Below, one piece after another: positions 55,073 through 64,000 of a stretch of DNA of 64,000 nucleotides. The position numbers and the translations under genes are program-made. The notes under the pieces are model-generated. The model ran no database searches and was not told the origin of the DNA. It saw only the letters and a program-made list of their open reading frames with translations. This stretch comes from Pagrus major (taxonomy: Eukaryota; Chordata; Actinopteri; Spariformes; Sparidae), in contig NC_133232.1 of the NCBI RefSeq assembly GCF_040436345.1, positions 29,575,315 to 29,639,314 of the forward strand, written 5' to 3'. Every line of letters begins with the position of its first letter. Position 1 is the first letter of the stretch.

Positions 55073-57236
55073 GTACCAGCCCCACCTTGAGGCCATTTAA
55101 GCCAATCAAAGACTCGCTCCCCCAGCCAACCTCTCCAGCAGTTCTTGGTCCCTAACTCTGAGTTTTAACAAGAGAATCAAAGGCTTAACAGGCATACAGG
55201 CCACATTCAACAAGACCCAGTGTGTTCCTATGTGTTGCGTGAGCTGATATTGGCTGGCTGAAGAGATGCAATTTTTAGACTCAAGTCTGTTTTCATTCAA
55301 AACGGTCATATGGTGCGTGTATTAAACTGAATGCATCCCTAGACCAAATGATGCAAACCTTAATTTTTTTAGACACATGCTCCTTTCAGCCTCCCTTTGG
55401 AAGCCCAGCTTATATCACCTTATGCATGTGCTTTGAAACCCAATATGAAATGGTTATCTTATTTTTGGACCTGGTATGTCTGAGAGTGTTAAGGTGGTTT
55501 TGGTTTTCCTGTCCGACTGTGTAAAACAACAGAGGTGGTCTTTGATTATAAATGTCTGACATCCATGTGTTGTTTGAAACGTGGTGTCTTGGTCGTGGTC
55601 GTTTCGTTCTGTGTGCATGTTCAAACCTGTGTTGGTGGTTGCCGTCTGCTTACTTTCTTGGCAAACAATGGACCAATTTGTGAGCACTGAGCTTACCTCA
55701 CTGCATGATGTGAAGGTGAATGCTGCTGCATTACATACAGGGGGTGACGATCAAATGAATGGAAACATCACATTAGAATATATTCTAATAGTTGTAGTTG
55801 TTAAATATGGAAAGTTGTTCAATATTACATTAATAACTGAGACATTATGGAATAAATGATCATTTGAAGAAATACAGACAAAAAATTTAACATATACAAT
55901 GAAATTGTCCAATACATTTTTAAAAATTATTAGGAAATTTCATAAGCCTTCTTCTTTTCACAATAAAAGAGTTTGGTCATTTTTATTTTAGTGAAAATGT
56001 CCAAAGTTTATTCAAAAAGTCTCAAAGTGTATTTAAAGTATTGTTCTGTGGCCTTTGGAGTGTTTTTCTTTTCTTTTCCTCAGTCCCAAAGAGTGCTTTT
56101 ATTTCTTCATGTTTTATTTGAGAATTCTATGTTTCATCACCAATTTGTTGATTGTCAATCAAAACAAATTATTCAAAGTCAGTTATGTGATTAGATGTTT
56201 GTTTTTTTTTGTCTGAATGAGCAAACGGACAATCACATAACTGGACCTGTCCTGTTAAAAGTGCCATTATGAAAAGGAAAAAGTCGTTGGCACTGTGGTT
56301 AAAAAAAGAAAAAGAAAAACAAACTAAAAAAATGAACAGCTGGAATGATAATTAGAAATCTTGAAAAGAAGCAGGATTAAATAATATTTTATGATAAGTT
56401 TTAAAATGTATTCATTCAATTTCATGGTTTATTATATATTTTGTCTGTATTTATCCATTCAATGTTTTTCATAATGCCTTCTTTATTGAAGCAATATGAA
56501 AAACTTGGGTACATTAGATTGTGTCAAACTTGGATTATTTAAAAATGTCTAACCCCCAGATTCCACTGGGCGCCTCTGGACCATATGAAGGTCGCCTGAG
56601 CTGATAGCGGCCATTCTAGACAATGCTCATGTTTCCACCGGCTACGGTGCGTTTCACCAGCATCCCAAAAGCGACTCTACACTCTGCTCTGGGAGAATAC
56701 GTGCTGAGTCTATTTTTGACGGAAGCTGACAACAGCAGCGTCAAGCTGCACAGAGCAGATCGAGCCGCGTGAAGAAGTCAGACAGTGGAATAGCACAGTG
56801 CATTCAGTCAGTTTTCAAAATAATACACCCTGTGCAGACTTAGGATTTACAGCACAACAAAATCGGAAATATAAACAATAAACACACTTAAAATGGACAA
56901 ATAACGAAACGGTTTAAGCCTGCATTCAATAAACACCCAAGATGTCCTTTTAAAGATATGTTTAGACACGTTTTTTCATGTATGGCAAGAATATCAAAAG
57001 CACCGGAGGTATTCTGAGGTGAAAGTGCATCTCTACACCTCATTGGCCAATTGATATTGTATTAAATGTTTAGGTGTTTTCATTTTTTTTGTCCACCCCC
57101 TGTAGGTAGGTCTGAATGTCACACCCTCCCATCACCGTTGACCAGGGTCACTGATATCTGTTGCTTAACAATAGCACAAGGCTTTTTTTTAACCCTAGCT
57201 TTCACTGTTTAACTTACATTTTTATTCTCACTGTAG
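55073..57236 (+). other. atp11c: 3' UTR of tail B or intron to tail C
   Basis: 2.2 kb AT-rich sequence with AATAAA at 55851 and 55962, either of which could end tail-B transcripts. If the GTACCA donor at 55073 is used it is an intron ending CTGTAG. No repeats recognised with certainty. Confidence 0.6.
55851..55856 (+). other. possible polyadenylation signal, tail B
   Basis: AATAAA, 783 bp after the tail-B stop. A second AATAAA lies at 55962-55967, followed by T-rich sequence. Confidence 0.35.
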
Positions 57237-57268
57237 CTGTCGGAGGACGACCTGCTACAAACATCCAG
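57237..57268 (+). CDS. atp11c: atp11c alternative tail C, first part
   Basis: 32-nt exon between CTGTAG and GTAAAC. After exon 28 it reads LSEDDLLQTS plus two bases of an Arg: an acidic DDLL dileucine-type sorting signal (D/ExxxLL-like: SEDDLL). If exon B is included it is instead untranslated. Confidence 0.6.
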
Positions 57269-57536
57269 GTAAACTCCAGCAAGACAATCCTAACTGCATC
57301 TGTTCAATGTCCCTGCTGAGCTTCAACAGATCAGTAAACTTGGATGAAATTGGGTGCATTTCCTTTACTAATCTCTGCTTGTCTCTGGTGGCGGGGACGT
57401 GTCATTTGAGTGTTTCAATCACCGCCTGTTCTCTGATGATATATGATTATTAAGTGTCTCGTCCTCTTCCTCTTGTTGGCAAAAGCCCATAATGAAAATG
57501 TACTGAAGTAAAACCTGTCTGCTTGTGCTTTTCCAG

Positions 57537-57573
57537 ATCGCAACTGTCACACCACTATCCTATAGGCACCTGA
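57537..57573 (+). CDS. atp11c: atp11c alternative tail C, last coding part
   Basis: After TTCCAG it completes Arg and gives SQLSHHYPIGT, stop, in phase with the preceding mini-exon; total protein 1139 residues. It opens the long terminal exon and 3' UTR. I do not recall a mammalian counterpart of this peptide with certainty. Confidence 0.6.
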
Positions 57574-58627
57574 GTGAGCGTGTGTGAAGGGCAGCAGCGG
57601 TGGCATCGGCCACTTTCAGGGTCCTGTGCCAGTCCAGTCAGAGCTGTCTGATGAAAAAAGGAGGAGAAGAAGAGGAGAGAAAAAAGAAGAAGAAAAACAG
57701 AGATGTGCTGACGGGGGGGAAGGGATAAAAAGGGGTTTAGCAGTCTTTTTGACTCGCGTGTCTCTGCTCCGTCCTTCTCTGCCCAATCCCGACAGCTCCT
57801 AACCCCCCACGCATGCCTGCAGAGCTGTGCCCTGCATTCTTTTTTAAAATATCTACTCAGATGACAGGCATGACTTTTCTTTCTCTTACGTCTCTTTTTT
57901 TTTTCTTTGTTTTTTTTTTTTTTTTAGAATACTAGCTTACAAATGAATGCATACACGGCTGCCTTGTCAGTAGCTCTACCCAACTGCTGTGTTTTAACAA
58001 GCAGTTGTAATATCCACTCCAAGAATGGTTCACCTGCATGAATGAAGGCTCAAAGCAACGCTTCACTCCACTGATGTTCAGTCACTGTGTTCTGCAACGA
58101 TTTTATTCAGACATAACAATCCCATTCTCAACAGTGAAAGGTTATTTTACTCGATGGTTACTGCGCTTTTTTTTAACGGTTATTCCTTAAATGATTCTCA
58201 TATGCTTCAGGAAATACAGTCATCCACAGGTTCAGGTTATTTAATGAAAAGTTACTGAAGGTGATTTCAGTTCTGCTCAGAGCAGATAGAACGGGTTTCT
58301 GATTTATTGATTGTTTCCACTGATGATTCTCTGTTGTATACAAGGTATAAGAGGGGTTAGTGGAGGTCATTTTACCTCTCAATCCAAAAAGTGTGTATGT
58401 GTGTGTAAGATCGAGACATAGATTAGAGATGTTAAGCATATTTTTGGAGCGTGACCTAAATCTTCCAACCTCAGAGATAATTTAAGAGTCCATTTAAGAT
58501 GAGAAAATTAATATATGTGCTGTACTGTATATAGCTTAGAGATGTATGATCTGCTCAAAGCCAAAAAAGACGAACATAGCGCGATCAGATTCTGTCCACG
58601 CTTAGTGTGACCTGAAAGTGACAATTC

Positions 58628-58680
58628 AGTGTGTGTGTATGTGTGTGTGTCTGTGTGTATGTATACGTGTGCCCGTGTGT
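58628..58680 (+). repeat. (GT)n microsatellite
   Basis: Interrupted GT/TGTA run in the probable 3' UTR. Confidence 0.85.
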
Positions 58681-59669
58681 TACAAAAGTGTATAACAGCT
58701 GTACTGGATGAGAAAAGCCAGAAAAGCAAAGTCATGAAAACCAGGATTACTTGAACATTGTCGATGTGTTTCGCATTTGACATTTCCTGCACTATTAAGG
58801 AAACTGGTTTCTTTATCAATGGTCACTAAGGCACATGAATATATGCCTGAGCACACACACACATATCAGATAGACGAGAACAATACACGCACAATAACCA
58901 CACACATAAACGCGCACATGCACTAAAGCCTAAATGAGGCATTCATGTTCATTACCCATTATCTAGTTTGTGTAACTTGTCTCAGGCAGGCTGATGTTGG
59001 AGTGTAAAGAAAATCAACTCCAGACCTGCAGAGTCAACATAGTTAAGGCCACTGTGAGGCACGACGCTCCGTCTCCTTCCTTCTGTTTCTGGTCAAATTT
59101 GCTGATCGACAGGATGATTGCGCCTTTTTCTTTTTTTAACCTCCAGTGTGTAGTGCTTCATACATTCCATGTAAACATGCCATGATTTCAAACACTTTTA
59201 GATACTGTTTTTGAATATATTGTTCTTCTTTTTCCCACAAACATGTATTGTCTTTTTGACATATTTATTATAAGTGTACTTTTATTCACAAATATTATAC
59301 TTTTATTTCATAAATCTTTCTTTTTTTTTGTAATTGTGGAGAGTGGTCATCTTTGTGCCAGTTGAGTTTGTCTGTGTTACTCCAGCTCTGGTGTGAGCCT
59401 GTGCCAGTCTCATTTAATAGTCTTTGTCACATATACAAAGACAGGCAGCCCCCCAATACACTCCCAACATCCCAAAGTTACTTCTGAACCAATACCACTC
59501 CTATTGCCAGGTTATTTTAACACCTAGTACAAACTGATGAGTCTTAACTCACTAAATATTTATTTTTGTTACAGAATCAGTATTCTGTGTGGTGATTTAA
59601 GAGTTCACTACTTCATTGATCCCTGCTCTACGGAGGAGGATCAGGGCCATTGTAAAACTAGAAAAAAGA

Positions 59670-59780
59670 AATTCTGAAGAAGTCTGACTCCTTTTTTCTA
59701 AGAGATTAAAATCAGAATCAGAATTTTGAGTTTAATATTATAATTCTGAGGAAAAAAAGTCAGAATTCTGAATTTTCAGG
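59670..59780. repeat. TCAGAATTCTGA-type repeat
   Basis: Multiple copies of the palindromic words TCAGAAT/ATTCTGA in alternating A- and T-rich setting, as seen in a small class of fish foldback repeats. Confidence 0.4.
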
Positions 59781-60208
59781 GGCCTTAATCCTCTTCTGTA
59801 CTGCTCAAACAGTAACTCCAGTGCAGTACTTTCTACTGGCCTTATATTTAATCTCACTGACTGTAACATGATATATACCGTACAGTGTATCTACAGAATG
59901 GCTCCAGAAGTCATAATGTCAAATTGAGATTTTAAAAAAACTAAGTTAATGTTGATTTGTTCATGCCTTTCAGCATCATTTTCTACTGAGACGGGCTGTT
60001 TTTCTGATGTTAGGATAGAGGAGGAGGCTGTTCTTTACTCCAGACTGCACTGTGCCTGAGATATACTGGGTGTAAGCGGACACACTGAGAGGGGCTGCCT
60101 GCTTTGTTAACAAATGAAAAACCTTTAACTGACATCAGAGATGCTATTTTCAGAGCTTAAAAAAGAATTATCTTGGAATCTAATGTTTTGCCTGTCTAAA
60201 ATGAAAAG

Positions 60209-60214
60209 AATAAA
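60209..60214 (+). other. atp11c: polyadenylation signal candidate
   Basis: AATAAA followed within 30 bp by a GT/T-rich stretch (GGATTGTATTTTTAATG). Confidence 0.45.
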
Positions 60215-60499
60215 AGAATGGATTGTATTTTTAATGCAACCTTTTTCCAGCCACTTTTTCTAAGAAAATCAAAATGTACAAAAAAAAAAAAAAAGCACGA
60301 GAGGCTCGGTGGTTGTGGACGCTGTCCCTGTCTGTGAGGGTGGGGTGGAGGTCTTCAGGCACCTCAGCAGCCCTGCGTCATACAGCAGGGACACCTCTCC
60401 ACCTCCAGCCCTTTTGGGTCTCCAGCCTCAACACTCCAAACCTCTAAGCTGAATGTACCTCTTTGAAACTAGTATATTCAAAACCTGAAGATTTTCTGT

Positions 60500-60505
60500 A
60501 ATAAA
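60500..60505 (+). other. atp11c: polyadenylation signal candidate
   Basis: AATAAA with GTTTTG-rich downstream sequence; the last signal before the CG-richer DNA leading to the next gene. Confidence 0.45.
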
Positions 60506-60525
60506 TCAGAATGTTTTGAAGATAA

Positions 60526-61250
60526 ACCAATGTCTTGAAGAGCTTTATTTACACCAGCGGCTCTGTCTGATGTGAGGACGTGAATGTGTGGGCGGCTGGG
60601 ACTGTGCGTGCGTGTGTTTCTGTGTGCATTTGACCACACTAAGCAGATGCTGTGCTGTAATGAGATGGCGGAGAGGCTAAGCTGGATCAGCTGAGTGGCT
60701 GCGTATCAGGACTGTGTACTGCTGCGCTCTCCACTGCTCCATGTGTGGCCCTGCATCAAGAAAACATCAAGCACTGTGAGTCAATGTGTAGAGGGAGGCT
60801 TACATACGCACATATAGGTTTTCTCCACTCGAGTGTACTGTTAACGAGCCCTGATCCATTCAGAGTAGCTGTGGGTTGAGCAGCAGGGAGTTTGAGTTGA
60901 GAAAGGCTCTGTGTATCAGTATGTACACAATGACACCCTTTCATATTTGTTCTTCTGTTTGAATGTGATTGTTGTGTATTAAAGGCTGTGCTTCGCATGG
61001 GCCAAACTTGTTGGCTGAGGGTGCGGAAGATTTTCACTTTCCTTTTTACAATAGAGCTATTCTCCGCTGTGTGTGCTTCTATGTTATGGTAAAGCTGGAG
61101 AAAGTGGGGCCATGAACGCTGCAGCCAAACGGCCTAACAATCCAGTCTACTGTAGTACAGTCAGAGAAACAGCTAAAGGAGAGCATGAAAGAGTGTGAAG
61201 TGAGGGGAAGAGTTGGGAGGGAGTTGGCAGTGTGTCAGGAGCACACTCTT
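60526..61250. other. short intergenic region
   Basis: About 0.7 kb between the last polyadenylation signal of atp11c and the leader of the next gene. No gene; gradual rise in G and purine content towards 61200. Confidence 0.55.
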
Positions 61251-61251
61251 G

Positions 61252-61272
61252 AGCTCTGCACGGTGCAGAGCT
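61252..61272. repeat. near-perfect palindrome upstream of second gene
   Basis: AGCTCTGCAC, one G, then GTGCAGAGCT: 10-bp arms with a one-base centre. It lies about 490 bp before the start codon of the downstream gene, next to a GA repeat (61287-61318), in the probable promoter or leader. Confidence 0.6.
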
Positions 61273-61287
61273 GACGCACTACAGCTC

Positions 61288-61318
<31 letters not shown>

Positions 61319-61758
61319 CAATAGAGAGACAGACAGCAGTGGCCAGATGGAGCCCTGTTTGTTTTGAAGTAGCTGACTGCTGCTGAGAGCAGGACTAGTG
61401 TGTATGTGTGTGTGTGTGTATGAGGGGGGGAAGCACATCACATCCAGGACAGCAAACCACTGTTTTCTGCTTATGTGGACAGATATTCTGTTGCTGCTCA
61501 GTGTGGAGGCACTCTATGCAGCTCAAGGTCAGGAAGATCCAGCAGCAGCAGCAGCAGCCTCAGGGAACTGTCCCATCTGGATCCTGGGACCCGCAGAGGC
61601 AGGTGGGCACAAGTTTCCCTGCTGCCAGCCTCAATATAGGCACACTATGCAGGGCTATAGGACTCTGAGGAGGATGTGAGGCCTGGACTGCTGTCAGCAC
61701 CTCCCACAGCACTGTCAGTCCTGCCAGCCTGATCCTGTGCCGGAGGAGACGAGGGGGA

Positions 61759-61876
61759 ATGGGCCCGGCCTCACTGCAGGACGACAGAGAGCCGGAGGAG
61801 AAAGAGCCCAAGGAGGAGATGGAGAGTTACCGCTACCTTCTGCAGGCTGGCTCCCAGCTAGAGAGCACTCTGCAGC
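61759..61876 (+). CDS. first coding exon of a downstream gene (3' part outside window)
   Basis: ATG in strong context (G at -3, GGGGGAATGG) is the first in frame after a stop at 61666. The frame reads MGPASLQDDREPEEKEPKEE then MESYRYLLQAGSQLESTLQ and one base before donor GTGAGT. 39 codons: an acidic, charged start, then a probable helix. I do not recognise it. In vertebrates ATP11C neighbours MCF2 and ATP11A neighbours MCF2L (Dbl-family Rho exchange factors), so an mcf2-type gene with a divergent N-terminus is possible by synteny only. Confidence 0.6.
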
Positions 61877-64000
61877 GTGAGTACACATGATGCTGCTGAC
61901 AGTACTCATTTGACTTCTGGGAATATAATCCTGCATCTGCTCTCAAACTATTTTCCACTAGTACTACTTCTTAGCACAGTTCAGCAGACTGAAACTGAAA
62001 TGCACCGAAGCAAAAGTTTGATTTGAAGTGTTCATTTGTAACTTCTGAGAACCAGTAGAAGAACTGTACCCTGGTTAGATATCGATGTGCCAGTTTACCT
62101 CTGCAGCTCTGCTCCAACAGTGGGCCACTGCAGGGATTATGTCAGCTATTTTAAGCCACCACAGATGGATAAATATGTATCCATAGTAATGATTTGTAGC
62201 CTGAATATCTGCAGAATGTGGGTTGTAGATCAGTGTTGGACAGCGATGGATGAAAAATGAAAGCTGTTGATGTCAATGCACCCATTCAAAAGAGAAAAAT
62301 AGGAAGTTAAGAAAGTACATAAGGCAGCTTTCACTATTCAGAGAATATTTTTGTGTCAAGTTTTGAATCACGAGGCCAATAAACTGTCAGATGTTTAACG
62401 CAGCAACTGAATTTGGCACATAAAAGATAAAAGGTTTTGGATTTTTTTCTCCAAAAGAATGGTGCAATTTTCAAAAGCATCAAAAACAACACAACCTTCA
62501 TCATTTATCAGTTATAATCCTGAAAGTGTATTTTGCTAATCTCAAATAAAGCAGAGAATGAAGCTGATGGACAGAAATAGAGCCCTCAGGAGAAGCCTCC
62601 TCCAGAGACTAATGTGATTACTTTGGGATCTTGGCAGCCTTGAGTTATTGTTTAATTGATGGGCCTTCGCCTTTTTATGTCTCCTGTGGGTTCATTGTAC
62701 CTGGGCCTGGGCGTGTACGTAACAGAGCCGGCACGGCAAAGGCCACGCTTAGTTTCTATTTAAACCAGGTGACTTTTTCCTCTCTGTGTGAAATGTGAGC
62801 CTCACACTCTAATCTGCTCACGGGGGATGCAGTAGTGAGCGTAACGAACACGCTGCTGTATTAAACAGTAACTGTAGATTCATCATTTACTTGATGGGTA
62901 ATGATATATTATCCTTTACATAACTCACCTATTGCCCTCTCCCTTCTACACATTCGGGTATGTCTTCTCAGTACTGGATGAAATCACTCCTGCTTTGTGT
63001 GTGAACCTTCTTCGGCTCATCTAAAGAGTCTGAAGTTCTTCAAAGTGTACACACATACACGGTCCATTAGAGGACTGGACTCCCCTGGGAATACAATCTA
63101 AATTATTCCAGCTGAGACAGTATGCTGAGAGCAAATATAATGTTCTCTGTGCTGGCAGCAGCACAGTAAAAACTGTGTGAATCATTATGAAACGCTAAAC
63201 ACTACAAAGGATAACGAGCCATAAAGCAAAATTTCCACGCTTTAACTACTTACACTGAGTGCTGTCAGTGCTTTACACACTGAACTAACACTAACTCTTC
63301 ACAGTGCACACCCTTCGCTTTTAACTGAACTTTTAGCTTCTTTCACTGCCAGCTTTTCAAATGACAGTTAAGCTTTCAGTGCTCACGCCTCGATTGAATT
63401 TACAGTTGCTTTCATGGCTTAGACATGGACTGACATTTTATCTGCTTTCATGCCTAACTTTTAAGCTGACAGTTCGATTGCTTTCAGCACTCACTCTTTA
63501 CCTATTCAACTACTTTCTGCACCGAAATACAAGCTGATAATTCAATTGCATCCATTGCTTAAATGGGAAACATTCAATACTTAAAGGGGCGATGGGTAAG
63601 AATTCTAGATGGAAACATTCAACAGAATGTGAATAAATAGCAGTTTTGAAATTATGATGCATTGTGTTGCAGAGATAACTACTCAAGTTAGCATGCTAAC
63701 CAGCTAGCCGGTGCCCATCCTGGTCCCAGTCTCCTGTGCTGGTGGTGTAAACTCTAACCCTCCCCTGTCGGAACTGCTAGCTGCATGGCTAACTAGCTAA
63801 GGGTGGCTACAGTTAGCAGCAGTTAGCCGTTACTCTGATGATATCCTGCCCCCTATTTGTTTTTTGAGTATAAAATTTGACAGGTGGCCAATTCTTACAT
63901 ATTGCACCTTTTAAAAGATACCCACCACACATGTATTAAGGCATACATAGAAAATCTCTAACAAGTGTCTGACATGGTTTTTCGCAGGAAAAAGTATAAT
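61877..64000 (+). other. first intron of the downstream gene (partial)
   Basis: Starts GTGAGTACAC and continues past the window end. No second exon with clear coding was found. Contains a MITE at 63582-63913 and weakly repeated words (ACTTTTAGCT / GCTTTCA) at about 63230-63550. Confidence 0.6.
63582..63913 (+). mobile_element. MITE, about 330 bp
   Basis: Left end TAAAGGGGCGATGGGTAAG and right end, reversed, TAAAAGGTGCAATATGTAAG form about 23-bp imperfect inverted repeats of a common fish MITE. Inside are GTTAGC/GCTAGC-rich words. The right-end type resembles the ends of the 32120 and 43785 repeats. Confidence 0.7.

Larger units (their letters stand above)
57574..60525 (+). other. atp11c: probable atp11c 3' UTR
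   Basis: About 2.9 kb, AT- and T-rich without coding frames, with a GT microsatellite (58628-58680) and TCAGAATTCTGA repeats (59670-59780). AATAAA at 60209 (followed by GTATTTTTAATG) and at 60500 are the best ends. The extent is inferred from signals, not transcripts. Confidence 0.55.

Overview
This is a vertebrate nuclear window, and the repeats and gene structure point to a ray-finned (probably percomorph) fish. Evidence: a multi-exon gene with GT-AG introns of 85 bp to about 17 kb, tRNA-derived SINEs, short terminal-inverted-repeat DNA elements and LINE relics of kinds typical of teleosts, and no operons or bacterial signals. Almost all of the open frames are chance ORFs in introns or intergenic DNA.

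The main content is one gene on the + strand, atp11c, a class-6 P4-ATPase (phospholipid flippase). I reconstructed 28 constitutive coding exons from position 12383 to 52304. They splice in phase throughout to 1117 residues and carry every expected P-type ATPase motif. They are followed by three mutually alternative C-terminal ends: a STIFMLSQT-type tail at 53998-54087, an SARPLLM...RTFSDES tail at 54964-55068, and a third tail split over 57237-57268 and 57537-57573. The predicted proteins are 1146, 1151 and 1139 residues. The proteins would flip aminophospholipids across the plasma and endosomal membranes with a CDC50 partner. The different tails probably control sorting and endocytosis.

Layout: 1-11700 is gene-free upstream DNA with several stretches that look like conserved non-coding elements plus SINE, LINE and DNA-transposon relics. 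11750-12409 is the atp11c promoter (ZNF143-like site), a uORF-rich 5' leader and exon 1, which codes for only nine residues. 12410-29750 is intron 1 (17 kb). Exons 2-6 are widely spaced (29.7-40.4 kb). Intron 3 holds a possible internal promoter with a perfect MARE and a MEF2/TATA site (34.84-34.93 kb). Exons 7-28 are dense (42.0-52.3 kb). Alternative tails and the long 3' UTR run to about 60.5 kb. From about 61.2 kb a second + strand gene begins: its first coding exon (61759-61876) is seen and the rest lies outside the window. I do not recognise its protein. By synteny (ATP11C next to MCF2, ATP11A next to MCF2L) it may be an mcf2-family gene.

Identity of atp11c rests on my memory of human ATP11A/ATP11C sequences; no search was run. 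No RNA genes, CRISPR arrays or recent intact transposons were seen.
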